A DNA stretch of 64,000 nucleotides, taken from positions 2,007,157 through 2,071,156 of the forward strand of contig JAOSJV010000001.1 in NCBI GenBank assembly GCA_027493935.1. Direction: 5' to 3'. The notes below the pieces were generated by a model that saw only the letters and a program-made list of their open reading frames with translations, was not told the origin of the DNA and ran no database searches. The stretch comes from Burkholderiales bacterium (lineage in GTDB: Bacteria > Pseudomonadota > Gammaproteobacteria > Burkholderiales > SG8-39). Both the position numbers and the translations under genes were made by a program. Position 1 is the first letter of the stretch. Every line of letters starts with the position of its first letter. This document shows positions 1 through 9,759 of this stretch, piece after piece.

Positions 1-31
<31 letters not shown>

Positions 32-181
32 GAGCATCGCGCGAGGCGCGCTCGTCAGCGTCCACAACCTATCGGTTGTTTCGCAGCAGCGGGGAACAGG
101 TCTCAGGGACCGAGGATGAGGGAGCCGGGCTCGAACCGGACGCCCCGGTCCTGGGCTCTTGGGCGCCGGATCCTGACGGAA

Positions 182-258
182 GGGTCTGTAGCTCAGCCGG
201 TTAGAGCACCGTCTTGATAAGGCGGGGGTCGATGGTTCGAATCCATCCAGACCCACCA
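182..258 (+). tRNA. tRNA-Ile (GAT)
   Basis: A 77-nt cloverleaf with encoded CCA. The acceptor GGGTCTG pairs with CAGACCC, the anticodon loop is TTGATAA (anticodon GAT), and the T-loop is TTCGAAT. It is the first tRNA of the 16S-23S spacer. Confidence 0.97.
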
Positions 259-266
259 TCACGTTC

Positions 267-342
267 GGGGGTGTAGCTCAGCTGGGAGAGCACCTGCTTT
301 GCAAGCAGGGGGTCATCGGTTCGATTCCGTTCACCTCCACCA
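267..342 (+). tRNA. tRNA-Ala (TGC)
   Basis: A 76-nt cloverleaf with encoded CCA. The acceptor GGGGGTG pairs with CACCTCC, and the anticodon arm CTGCT-TTGCAAG gives anticodon TGC. It is the second tRNA of the rRNA spacer, 8 bp after tRNA-Ile. Confidence 0.97.
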
Positions 343-606
343 TTTCCGGGTGATGCGTGATGAGTGACGAGTGAAGGGCGCGGCCCTCACCCCTTACCCA
401 TCACTCATTACGAGTGAAGGCTGTTTGCTCTTTAACAATTCGGGAGAAGTCCAATGCTCGGTCCTCCAGAGGGTCGAGCATGGGTTGAGTGATTGTCACG
501 ACCAGGCTCTGCTGCAAGTCGCAGCGAGCGTGGCGTACAAGCGCTGAGAGATCCTTTGGCCGGGCGGCCAGCGGACGGCGACGTTCAGAAGGCTTCGTGG
601 TTATAG
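343..606 (+). promoter_or_regulatory. tRNA-Ala to 23S spacer with boxA antitermination site
   Basis: This spacer holds a boxA-type NusB/S10 antitermination element, TGCTCTTTAACA, at 426-437, as expected ahead of a 23S gene. A small inverted repeat (ATGAGTGA at 360-367, TCACTCAT at 401-408) and a repeated ACGAGTGAAGG (367-377 and 410-420) lie before it. The strand GGTTATAGGGTCAAG at 599-613 pairs perfectly with CTTGACCCTATAACC at 4335-4349. That forms the 23S processing stem normally cut by RNase III. No protein gene is seen here. Confidence 0.8.
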
Positions 607-1763
607 GGTCAAGTGACTAAGTGCATGTGGTGGATGCCTTGGCGATCACAGGCGATGAAGGACGTCGTAGCGTGCGAAAAGCTTCGGGGAGCCCGCAAGC
701 AGGCTTTGATCCGGAGATGTCCGAATGGGGAAACCCGGCCCGCAGGGGTCACCTTGCCGAATCCATAGGCAAGGCGGGGCGAACCTGCTGAACTGAAACA
801 TCTAAGTAGGCAGAGGAACAGAAATCAACCGAGATTCCGAGAGTAGTGGCGAGCGAAATCGGACCAGCCTCTCACATTTAGCCGTCGCGTTAGCAAAACG
901 GTCTGGAAAGTCCGGCCATAGCGGGTGACAGCCCCGTATGCGAAAACATGGCGGTGGAACTAGGGTGAGGACAAGTAGGGCGGGGCACGTGGAATCCTGC
1001 CTGAAGATGGGGGACCATCCTCCAAGGCTAAATACTCGTGATCGACCGATAGTGAACCAGTACCGTGAGGGAAAGGCGAAAAGAACCCCGGGAGGGGAGT
1101 GAAATAGAACCTGAAACCGCATGCATACAAGCTGTAGGAGCCCGCAAGGGTGACTGCGTACCTTTTGTATAATGGGTCAGCGACTTACATTCACTGGCGA
1201 GCTTAACCGTTAGGGTAGGCGCAGCGAAAGCGAGTCCGAACAGGGCGATTCAGTCGGTGGGTGTAGACCCGAAAGCGGATGATCTACTCATGGCCAGGTT
1301 GAAGGTCGGGTAACACCGGCTGGAGGACCGAACCAACTACTGTTGCAAAAGTAGTGGATGAGCTGTGGGTAGGGGTGAAAGGCCAAACAAATCCGCAAAT
1401 AGCTGGTTCTCTCCGAAAACTATTGAGGTAGTGCCTCGCGTGATCACTCCCGGGGGTAGAGCACTGTTATGGCTAGGGGGACATGGCGTCTTACCAAACC
1501 ATGGCAAACTCCGAATACCGGGAAGTGCAGCGCGGGAGACAGTGCACCGGGTGCTAACGTCCGGACACGAGAGGGAAACAACCCAGACCCGCAGCTAAGG
1601 TCCCAAATGATTGGCTAAGTGGCGAACGAAGTGGGAAGGCGAAAACAGTCAGGAGGTTGGCTTAGAAGCAGCCATCCTTTAAAGAAAGCGTAATAGCTCA
1701 CTGATCGAGTCGTCCCGCGCGGAAGATTCAACGGGGCTCAAGCCAATAACCGAAGCTCGGGGT

Positions 1764-1969
1764 GTGAGCAATCCACCTCAGCCCGTTTTGCGTCGCCGTC
1801 CAAGACGGTGCGCGCCATTCCAGCAAGCTTGGACGAGGCTAACTTCGCGCGAACGCGCGAAGTTAAGCGGCGCATCGCGCCGCGGCCGAGGCCAAAGCGC
1901 TCCCACGCACGATCGAGTCGGGCGGCGGAATGTGCGAGCGACGCAAAGCGGATTGAGGGGATTGCTCAC
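1764..1969 (+). other. Intervening sequence (IVS) in helix 45 of 23S rRNA
   Basis: In E. coli helix 45 is a short hairpin of about 30 nt between the conserved CCGAAGC and GGAGCGTTC segments. Here about 206 nt separate them. The insertion is closed by a perfect 11-bp stem, GTGAGCAATCC (1764-1774) with GGATTGCTCAC (1959-1969). It contains a second strong hairpin near 1840-1865 with arms TAACTTCGCG and CGCGAAGTTA. Helix 45 is a known site for IVSs that RNase III excises without religation, giving fragmented 23S rRNA. No four-helix-bundle IVS protein ORF is seen inside. That the IVS is excised here is inference from the structure. Confidence 0.85.
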
Positions 1970-2601
1970 GCGGTAGGAGAGCGTTCCGTAAGCCTGCGAA
2001 GGTGTCTGGCGATGGACACTGGAGGTATCGGAAGTGCGAATGCTGACATGAGTAGCGTTAAAGCGGGTGAAAAGCCCGCTCGCCGTAAGCCCAAGGTTTC
2101 CTGCGCAACGTTCATCGGCGCAGGGTGAGTCGGCCCCTAAGGCGAGGCCGAAAGGCGTAGTCGATGGGAAACAGGTCAATATTCCTGTACCAGTCGGGGA
2201 TGCGATGGGGGGACGGAGAAGGTTATGCCGGCCGGGTGTTGGACGTCCCGGTTCAAGCGTGTAGGGAGACCCCGTAGGCAAATCCGCGGGGTCAATCCTG
2301 AGGCGTGACGACCAGTCCGGTTCGCCGGGCGAAGTGGCAGATACCCTGCTTCCAGGAAAAGCCTCTAGCTTCAGTCTCCGATTGACCGTACCGTAAACCG
2401 ACACTGGTGGGCGAGATGAAAATTCTCAGGCGCTTGAGAGAACTCTGGAGAAGGAACTCGGCAAATTGACACCGTAACTTCGGGAGAAGGTGTGCCCCCG
2501 GTAGGTGAAGCTGCACAAGCGGAGCCGAAAGGGGGTCGCAGAGAATCGGTGGCTGCGACTGTTTATTAAAAACACAGCACTCTGCAAACACGAAAGTGGA
2601 C

Positions 2602-2636
<35 letters not shown>

Positions 2637-2660
2637 TAAGTGATGGGGTGCAAGCTCTTG

Positions 2661-2707
<47 letters not shown>

Positions 2708-3371
2708 TAACAACCGCTAGCCTTGGTTAAACCGAACCATATGCGGGAAACTCCTCAAAAACCGCTCGGTACTCGCTTCGAAGGCCTCGTCCGGGATCTG
2801 TGAGACGCCCGGCCGCGCCGAAGCAGTAAAAATCCGACGGACACGGGGACGATCCGCAGGAAAGACTCGCCGGCCACGGCGAGAATCCTCAGAGACTTGA
2901 CGTTCGGGAGCGTTCCTTCATGCATCTTGACGTACAGTGGATCGTCGGCTTCGTCGACGGCGAAGGTTGCTTCCATGTGGGCATCAACCCGCATCCGGAA
3001 ATGACCGCGGGATTCCAGGTACTGCCGGAATTCACCGTCGTCCAGCACCAGCGCGACGTTTCGGTTCTGCACGCCCTGAAGAGCCATTTCGGCTGCGGCG
3101 TGGTTCTGCAAGAACCACGCGGACCGGATGGCCTACCGGGTGGCGGGCTGGATCATCTGCGCGACCGAATCGTTCCATTCTTCGTCAAGCACCCGTTGAA
3201 GACGAGCAAGAACGTGGACTTTCACAAGTTCCGCGACGTCGTGCTCTTGATGGGTGAGCGGGTTCATCTGACGAGCGAGGGCATCGGAGAGATCCGGCGC
3301 ATCGCCGCAACGATGAACCGTGGACGCTCAAGGTAAAGTCCAGCTTGGCCGGAAACGGCCGGGACGAACTG
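2708..3371 (+). mobile_element. Group I self-splicing intron in 23S rRNA at E. coli position 1931 (L1931)
   Basis: The conserved segment CCTAAGGT|AGCGAAATT is split after U1931 by 664 nt. All group I hallmarks are visible. The 5' exon ends in T and the intron ends in G (3371). An internal guide GCCTTGG (2720-2726) pairs with exon CTAAGGT and gives the U-G wobble at the splice site. P-like ATGCGGGAAA (2741-2750) can pair with Q-like ATCCGCAGG (about 2852). The R element TCAGAGACTT (2889-2898) pairs GACTT with AAGTC of the S element AAGGTAAAGTCC (3330-3341). A P9 hairpin GGCCG-GAAA-CGGCC follows (about 3347-3360). The open reading frame occupies the P8 loop. The site lies a few bases from the I-CeuI target (L1923). 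L1931 introns are known in Simkania, Thermotoga and organelles, as I recall. Confidence 0.93.
2920..3336 (+). CDS. LAGLIDADG homing endonuclease inside the 23S intron
   Basis: A 138-aa single-motif LAGLIDADG protein, the size of homodimeric I-CreI/I-CeuI-type enzymes. Such enzymes cut intron-less 23S alleles at the insertion site and so drive intron homing. The motif WIVGFVDGEGCFHVGI sits at residues 7-22, with GEG carrying the metal-binding acidic residue. The C-terminal half has the family block IVPFFVKHPLKTSKNVDFHKF and HLTSEGIGEIRRI. The stop codon TAA overlaps the intron S element. One stretch looks wrong: residues about 64-79 do not fit the family, but the +1 frame there reads KNHADRMAYRVAG, which does. 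Two compensating one-base indels (near 3107 and 3154) therefore seem to have scrambled about 15 residues, so this copy may be inactive or the sequence may contain errors. Confidence 0.9.
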   Translation: MHLDVQWIVGFVDGEGCFHVGINPHPEMTAGFQVLPEFTVVQHQRDVSVLHALKSHFGCGVVLQEPRGPDGLPGGGLDHLRDRIVPFFVKHPLKTSKNVDFHKFRDVVLLMGERVHLTSEGIGEIRRIAATMNRGRSR

Positions 3372-3418
<47 letters not shown>

Positions 3419-3678
3419 CGATGGCCACACTGTCTCCTCCAGAGACTCAGCGAAGTTGAAGTGGTTGTGATGATGCAATCTACCCGCGGCTAGACGGAAA
3501 GACCCCGTGCACCTTTACTGTAGCTTTGCATGGGACTGTGAACCGATCTGTGTAGGATAGCTGGGAGGCTTTGAAGCCGGGGCGCTAGCTTCGGTGGAGC
3601 CAACGTTGAAATACCAGCCTGGTTTGTTTGCGGTTCTAACCTGCGCTCGTGAATCCGGGCGGGGGACAGTGCATGGTA

Positions 3679-3710
<32 letters not shown>

Positions 3711-3827
3711 CGTAACGGAGGAGCTCGAAGGTACGCTTCGCGCGGTCGGAAATCGCGCTGAAAGTGCAATGGCAAAAGCGTGCTTGACTGCGAGACTGAC
3801 AAGTCGAGCAGGTGCGAAAGCAGGACA

Positions 3828-3902
<75 letters not shown>

Positions 3903-3918
3903 TCCCCCAAGAGTTCAT

Positions 3919-3956
<38 letters not shown>

Positions 3957-3975
3957 TCATCCTGGGGCTGTAGCC

Positions 3976-4008
<33 letters not shown>

Positions 4009-4485
4009 AGGTACGTGAGCTGGGTTTAGAACGTCGTGAGACAGTTTGGTCCCTATCTACCGTGGGCGTTGGACGTTTGAGAGGGGCTGCTCCTAGTACG
4101 AGAGGACCGGAGTGGACGCACCTCTGGTGTACCGGTTGTGACGCCAGTCGCATCGCCGGGTAGCTATGTGCGGAAGAGATAACCGCTGAAAGCATCTAAG
4201 CGGGAAACTCGCCTCAAGATGAGACGTCCCGGGGCTCGATCCCCCTGAAGGGTCGTGAAAGACCATCACGTTGATAGGCCGGATGTGGAAGCGCTGCAAG
4301 GCGTTGAGCTAACCGGTACTAATTGCCCGTGCGGCTTGACCCTATAACCTCGAAGCCTTGACGCGGCGCGCCTGCGCAGACCCTGCGCGGGAGCAGCCGT
4401 CGGGCAATCGCCAGACCCAGGACTTCCTCCCGAACATGTCGCGGCCGGCATCGCGCGATGCGGCGCCGGCCGCCGACGCCAGAAT

Positions 4486-4602
4486 TGCCTGGCGGCCATA
4501 GCCCTCTGGTCCCACGCCTTCCCATCCCGAACAGGACCGTGAAACGGAGCGGCGCCGATGATAGTGTGCAGCGCGCACGCGAAAGTAGGTCACTGCCAGG
4601 CT
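4486..4602 (+). rRNA. rrf: 5S rRNA
   Basis: About 117 nt. The ends TGCCTGGC and GCCAGGC pair with each other, and internal landmarks CCCATCCCGAAC and GCGCCGATG are present. It lies about 140 bp after 23S and completes the rrn operon. Confidence 0.95.
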
Positions 4603-4617
4603 AACCGAAGCGAAAGC

Positions 4618-4646
4618 GCCCTGGGGGACTCCCCCAGGGCGTTTTG
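4618..4646 (+). terminator. rRNA operon terminator
   Basis: A perfect stem GCCCTGGGG / CCCCAGGGC (4618-4640), immediately followed by GTTTTGCTTT. It lies 16 bp after 5S and is a classical rho-independent terminator of the rrn operon. Confidence 0.9.
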
Positions 4647-4918
4647 CTTTGCAGCGGCCACTGACCGATTGGGCGTGGGCGCGCGCAGGCCGCGCAGCTG
4701 CCCGACGCGGCGCCGGCCTCGCCGAGGTCGGGTCCGCAGTCGGAGCCGGGCTGTGTGGCGCATGCTTCCCGTCTCCATACGGCGCCGCACAAGCTGTGCC
4801 CTGGGTCTTGGGCAGCGGATAGGCCGGCGGTTTAGCGCGGGGAAGTTGACCGATTTGCTGGACGGGCACTGGCGCCGGGAGTAGGCTCCTTTAGCCGATA
4901 TTCTTCGCTAAGTGTAGG

Positions 4919-6028
4919 ATGTCCAAGCCGAAAATCCGGGTTGTCCCCGCCTTCCGCAACACTGTCCTGATCGTCGACGATCAGTCCACGGGCCGGGCTA
5001 TCCTGGAGGAGGTGGTGCGCAGCGTAGACAGTCACGTCCACGTCGAGGCTTTCGAGAATCCAATGGACGCGGTGCGCTGGGCGGCGACCCACGCCGCCGA
5101 TCTGGTGCTGGTCGACTACCAGATGCCCGAGATGGACGGTATCGAGTGCGTCCGGCGGCTGCGCACCCTGCCCGAGTACGGCCACGTCCCGATGGTGATG
5201 GTCACGGTACACGACGACCGCAAAGTCCGCTACGCGGCGCTCGACGCTGGCATCACCGACTTCCTGACCAAGCCGATCGACACTCGGGAGTGCCTCGCCC
5301 GGTGCCGGAACCTGTTGACTTTGCGGCGCCAGCAGCTCGCGCTCGAGGACAAGGGCCGGCTGCTCGAGGGGATGGTCCAGGACGCCACCCGCGAGCTGCG
5401 CCACCGCGAGAAGGAGACGCTATTCCGGCTCGCGAAGGCGGGTGAATTCCGCGACGAGGAGACCGGCAACCACGTCATCCGGATGGCCCGCTACTCGCGG
5501 TTGATCGCCGAGATGATCGGCCTCGCGAGCGAGGAGGCCGAGACGATCGAGCTCGCCGCGCCGCTGCACGACATCGGCAAGATCGGACTGCCCGACCACA
5601 TCCTGCTGAAAGCCGACAAGCTCACCGACGCCGAGCAGAAGATCATGCAGCGGCACCCGGTGATCGGCTACGAGATCCTGAAGGACAGTCCCTCGAAGTA
5701 CCTGCGCATGGGCGCGCTGATCGCGCTCGGGCACCACGAGCGGTTCGACGGCACCGGCTACCCGTACGGGCTGGTCGGCGACCACATTCCGCTCGCCGCG
5801 CGGATCGTCGCGGTCGCGGACGTCTACGACGCCCTGACCTCTCGACGCCCGTACAAGGCCGCCTGGCTGAGCGAGGAGGCGTTCAAGTACCTCCAGGCGC
5901 ACACCGGCGCTCATTTCGATCCGGCGCTGGTGGACGCTTTTCTGAAGGGACGGGCCGACGCGCTCGCGATCCAGGAGGAGCTGCGCGACGCGGTCGCGCC
6001 GCTCGCCGCGGCCTCCGCCCCGCAATGA
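4919..6028 (+). CDS. rpfG: RpfG-like response regulator, REC + HD-GYP c-di-GMP phosphodiesterase
   Basis: 369 aa, cytoplasmic. An N-terminal receiver domain (about 15-130) carries the phosphoacceptor D66 in LVDYQMPEMDG. A C-terminal HD-GYP domain (about 165-350) carries HDIGKIGLPDHILLK (H217 and D218) and the GYP motif in DGTGYPYG (about 276-283). HD-GYP domains hydrolyse cyclic-di-GMP. In Xanthomonas, RpfG is activated by the sensor RpfC when DSF is bound. The downstream gene overlaps it by 4 bp (ATGA) and encodes an RpfC-like hybrid kinase, and rpfF lies just beyond, which supports the assignment. ATG start with a weak upstream purine stretch. The 270 bp between the rrn terminator and this gene show nothing I can name, but the promoter must lie there. 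Confidence 0.9.
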   Translation: MSKPKIRVVPAFRNTVLIVDDQSTGRAILEEVVRSVDSHVHVEAFENPMDAVRWAATHAADLVLVDYQMPEMDGIECVRRLRTLPEYGHVPMVMVTVHDDRKVRYAALDAGITDFLTKPIDTRECLARCRNLLTLRRQQLALEDKGRLLEGMVQDATRELRHREKETLFRLAKAGEFRDEETGNHVIRMARYSRLIAEMIGLASEEAETIELAAPLHDIGKIGLPDHILLKADKLTDAEQKIMQRHPVIGYEILKDSPSKYLRMGALIALGHHERFDGTGYPYGLVGDHIPLAARIVAVADVYDALTSRRPYKAAWLSEEAFKYLQAHTGAHFDPALVDAFLKGRADALAIQEELRDAVAPLAAASAPQ

Positions 6029-8549
6029 GCCTGCGCCCGTTCTCGGCATTGCACTGGGCGCGCGCGCGCCTGCGCGGCCGGCTCGACACCGAGCACGAGC
6101 AGGCGCTCGTGCGCCTGGCGCTCGGACTCGGCCTCGGCGCCTACTTGCTGCTGCCGAACCTGATGGGCGAAGGCGCCGGCACCGCCTGGCAGACCCTGCT
6201 GCCGTTCGCAGCGTTCGTCGGCGGAGCACTCGCGATCTTCTGCGCGATCCTGATCCAGCCCGGCGCATCACCCGTGCGACGCGTGGTGGGCGCGATGCTC
6301 GACAGCGCGACGGCGAGCTACTTCATGATCGAGATGGGGGTGGACGGCATCCTGCTCTATGTCGTCTACCTGTGGATCATCTTCGGCAACGGGTTCCGCT
6401 ACGGCCGCTTCTACCTGCTCAACACGCTGGTGCTGAGTGTCGTAGGCTTCACCGTCGTGATCGTGCTGAGCGAGTTCTGGCGCGCGCACGTCGGTGCTGG
6501 CGTGAGCCTGCTTGTCGGGATGGTCGGGGTCTCGCTGTACGTTCTCACGCTCGTCAACCGTCTGTCGGACGCGCTCGACAAGGCCGAGGCGGCGAACGTC
6601 GCCAAGCGGCGGTTCGTCTCGACCATTTCGCACGAGCTGCGCACGCCGCTCAACGCGATCATCGGCATGACCGAGCTCCTGCGCGACACCCAGCTCGGCG
6701 GCGAGCAGGCCGAGATGGTCCGCACGATCGGCGCCTCCTCGCGCGCGATGCTCGGCCTGGTCGAGGACGTGCTCGACTTCTCCAAGATCGAGGCCGGCAA
6801 GCTCACGCTCGCCCGCGAGGATTTCGACCTCTACGCGCTGGTGAACGGCGCGATCCAGGTGCTGCGGCCACAGGCCGAGCGCAAGGGCCTCTCGTTCGTC
6901 GTGTCGATCATGCCCGACGTGCCGCCGTACGTCAGCGGCGATGCCGGCCATCTGCGGCAGGTGCTGATCAACCTGCTCGGCAACGCGGTCAAGTTCACGG
7001 AGAAGGGCGGCGTGACGCTGCACGTGTCCCGCCTCGGAGACGATCAGGGGCTGGCGCGGCTCAAGTTCTCGATCCGCGACACCGGCATCGGGATCGCCCC
7101 GGAGCACCAGAAGCGCATCTTCGAGAGCTTCACGCAGGCCGACCAGAGCGTGACGCGCCAGTTCGGCGGCACCGGCCTCGGCACCACCATCTCGAAGCAG
7201 CTCGTCGAGCTAATGGGCGGATCGATCGGGTTGGAGAGTTCGGTGGGCCTGGGCAGCACCTTCTGGTTCGAGCTCGGCTTCGAGACCGTCGAGCGCGCGC
7301 TCGAGACCGAGGTCGACGCGTTGCTCGGAGTGCGCGTGGTGCTGATCGGGTTTCCGATGGCGGTCGTCAAGGAGATCGACGCGATGCTCGGCGCCTGGGG
7401 CGGCGCGTCGATGCCGGTGCCCGACGTCGATTCGGCGGCAGCGCACGCGGGCGCGGCGATGCAGCAGGGTCGGCCGTTCCAGTGCGGGCTGCTCTACTCG
7501 CAGACGCTCGCGGCGGCAGACGCGTCGGTCGCCCGGCTGTTCCGGCTGCTGGCGGGCGAGCGGCTGCCGCTCGTGCTGTGCGCGCCGGAGGATTCGGACG
7601 TGCATCGGCTGCCGGTGGTGCAAGGCCACTTCGGCGCAGTGCTGCGTGTGCCGCTCGAGAAGCGCCTGCTGTACAACGCGCTGCACTCTTTCACCGCCGA
7701 GGAGCCGAAGGACGGTGTCGTCTTCATCAGCGACTACTTGCGGCGTCGCGAGCCGACTCGCACGCTGCACGTGCTGGTCGCCGACGACAACGCGACCAAC
7801 CGCGCGGTGCTGGGCAAGATCCTGGAGCGCGCAAGCTACCAGGTCACGATGGTGGAGAACGGTGACCAGGCGCTCGACGCGCTCGAGCGGGAGCGCTTCG
7901 ACGTCGTGCTGCTCGACAGGAACATGCCCGTGATGGGGGCGTGGAGGCGGTGCGCGCGTTGCGCGCGCTGGAGGGCGGGCACGCGCGCACGCCCGTCGTG
8001 ATCCTGTCCGCGGACGTCGCCGAGGAGGCGCGCCAGGAGGCGCTCGCAAACGGGGCGGACGTGTTCCTTCCGAAGCCGATCCAGGCCGCGCGGCTGCTCG
8101 ACGCGATCGCCAAGCTGTGCCAGGCCGGCGAGGCGGCGGCCGGGGGAGCCGGATGGAGGGCCGCACGGCAGCAGCCGAGCCGCAGCACGGGTCGCTCAAC
8201 TACGAGACGCTCGGGCTCTTGGAAGGGGCTCGGCTCGCGCTCGGACTTCATGGACAAGCTCGTGCGCGTGTTCATCGACGACAACGCGGTGCTGATCGAA
8301 AAGATGCAGGAGGCGGTCGACGCGAAGCACTACGGCGAGTTTCGTTCGCTGCTACACGCGCTCAAAGGCTCCGCCGGGAGCATCGGCGCCGACGATCTCG
8401 CGCGGACTTGCAGCCGCGTCCACCAGCTCACCGAGGTCGAGCTGCGGGCCCGCGGTGGGCAGCACGTCCAGGCGATCCGCGCCGACTTCGAGATCGCGCG
8501 CGGGGAGCTGACTTCCTACCTGCAGAAGAGGAAGAGCGGGGCGGTCTGA
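6025..8549 (+). CDS. rpfC: RpfC-like hybrid sensor histidine kinase (TM-HisKA-HATPase-REC-Hpt), frameshifted
   Basis: Membrane hybrid kinase, about 840 aa when repaired. Several N-terminal transmembrane segments (about residues 30-180) form the sensor. Next come HisKA with H203 (STISHELRTPLNAIIGM), HATPase_c with INLLGNAVKFTEKGG and DTGIGIAPEHQ, a receiver with D631 (VVLLDRNMPVMG), and a C-terminal Hpt domain with its histidine codon at 8355 (HALKGSAGSIGADDL). This is the architecture of RpfC, the DSF sensor that phosphorylates RpfG. It overlaps rpfG by 4 bp. The reading frame breaks three times: a base is lost in the GGGGG run at 7935-7939, another is lost near 8140, and one is gained in GGGG near 8223. 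All fall in G runs and the domain order is perfect, so I take the gene as intact and the breaks as sequence errors. Confidence 0.88.
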
Positions 8550-8670
8550 CCGAACTCGCCGTAGGGTCTTGGCGGGCGGCGACACGCATCGGTCCGCGCT
8601 CCGTGTCGCCCTGAGATTGCGGCCTTTCGGGCGGCCCGCGCCGTGTTGGCGGCGCATCGGTGCGGCGCTG

Positions 8671-8705
8671 GCACGGCTCCGGAGAGAGGAGGACCGGAGC
8701 CGTGC
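8671..8705. terminator. Hairpin between convergent rpfC and rpfF
   Basis: A perfect 12-bp stem, GCACGGCTCCGG (8671-8682) and CCGGAGCCGTGC (8694-8705), with an 11-nt loop. It lies in the 170 bp between the stop codons of two convergent genes. There is no T-tract, so its use as a bidirectional terminator is inferred from position. Confidence 0.55.
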
Positions 8706-8721
8706 GGGCTTGCACTGCGGT

Positions 8722-9660
8722 TCAGGCGCCGCCGGCGGCGAGCAGGCGCTCGACCGGCTGTTCCTGCTCGAGCGCGCCCGACTCGGCGCCGGTGCGTCGG
8801 GTCTGCGCGCGGACCAGGCGATGCATCATCTTGAGGTCCTTCTCGAGCCGGAGCGCCGCGTCGACCCAGACTTCGACCACGCGGTCGAGCTCCTCGCGGG
8901 TGATCGGGTGCACGTGCTGGCGGGACTGGAACATCGCCTGGATGCCGTTGCGGCGGCGATGGTTGCGGCGGATCCACTCGTAGACCGCCTTCTCGCCGTC
9001 GCCATCGGCTGCGACGACGTCCACGAGCCCCATCTCGTGCAACTCGGCGGCCTTGTACAGGCGGCCGGAGAGGATCATGTCCTCGGCGGCCTTCATGCCG
9101 AGGCGCCGCGCGAGCAGGCTGTAGGCGCCCATGCCCGGGAACAGGTTGAACAGGATCTCCGGCAGGCCCATCGTCGCGCTTTCCTCGGCGACGATGACGT
9201 CGTTCGCGAGCACGGTCTCGAAGCCGCCGCCGAGCGCGTCGCCCTGGACCAGGGCGATGGTGGTCATGGTCGCGGAGCCGTGGTGCTGGATGTGCGGATG
9301 GATGCAGTCGATGCAGCGCTTGCCGTAGTCCATCAACGCGTCGCGGTCGCGCGTCTTGATCAGCATCTGGAAAAGGCTGAGGTCGCCGCCGAGATTGAAC
9401 ACACCCTTCACCCGCGAGCCGACGACGTAATATTGCGCCGGATGCAGCTCGCCTTCGAACAGCACTTGGCCGCCGTTCAGCGCCAGCAGCGAGTCGTGCG
9501 CACGGATGTCGTTCAGCAGCGGGAGGCTGAAGCACGGCGTGCCGCGCGGATTGAAAAAGCCCCACAGCGTGCCGTACTCGGGATCGAACTCGACTTCGTA
9601 CTGCGAGCCGGCGCTGCCGTACGGAAGGCGCAGATTCGCCACTTCGGTCATGGCATTCAT
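8722..9660 (-). CDS. rpfF: RpfF-like DSF synthase (crotonase fold)
   Basis: 312 aa, cytoplasmic. An enoyl-CoA hydratase/isomerase-superfamily enzyme of the RpfF type, which makes cis-2-unsaturated fatty acid signals from acyl-ACP. The two catalytic glutamates sit in DALGGGFETVLA (E148) and MGLPEILFNLFPG (E168), 20 residues apart as in Xanthomonas RpfF (E141/E161). The start ATG at 9660 is chosen because GAGAGGAG precedes it at good distance. An in-frame start further upstream (9741) adds 27 residues without a ribosome site. It converges on rpfGC, an arrangement like the Xanthomonas rpf cluster but with rpfF on the opposite strand. A generic enoyl-CoA hydratase is the alternative, but the neighbours argue against it. 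Confidence 0.9.
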   Translation of the reverse strand: MNAMTEVANLRLPYGSAGSQYEVEFDPEYGTLWGFFNPRGTPCFSLPLLNDIRAHDSLLALNGGQVLFEGELHPAQYYVVGSRVKGVFNLGGDLSLFQMLIKTRDRDALMDYGKRCIDCIHPHIQHHGSATMTTIALVQGDALGGGFETVLANDVIVAEESATMGLPEILFNLFPGMGAYSLLARRLGMKAAEDMILSGRLYKAAELHEMGLVDVVAADGDGEKAVYEWIRRNHRRRNGIQAMFQSRQHVHPITREELDRVVEVWVDAALRLEKDLKMMHRLVRAQTRRTGAESGALEQEQPVERLLAAGGA

Positions 9661-9759
9661 GGCAAAGCTCCTCTCTTTTCCAGTCTGTCGTCGTTCCCAG
9701 AGAGAGGACGGACACTCGCCCGCCAAGGCGCGACCCGACATCTCCCCTAATGTGCGATT

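Noticed and set aside
1778..2404. A 208-aa ORF antisense to 23S rRNA, and others at 802-1122, 3515-4195 and 4342-4869
   Set aside because: These are fully inside rRNA or its spacer and arise from stop-poor rRNA sequence. Such ORFs are common false annotations.
4558..4884. Short ORFs over 5S and the rrn terminator
   Set aside because: They overlap stable RNA and a terminator, and show no protein-like pattern.
6268..7107. Long antisense ORFs over rpfC (also 7210-8199), ccoI (10083-11960) and other genes
   Set aside because: High-GC shadow frames with Arg/His/Ala/Gly-rich sequence; the sense strand carries clear domains.
8117..8614. Separate gene for the Hpt region
   Set aside because: Only a short stretch of this frame matches (MEGRTAAAEPQHGSLNYETLG). 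It fits as the middle of the hybrid kinase between two indels.
8516..9715. 399-aa minus-strand ORF over rpfF
   Set aside because: Overlaps rpfF in another frame; only the rpfF frame contains the crotonase motifs.
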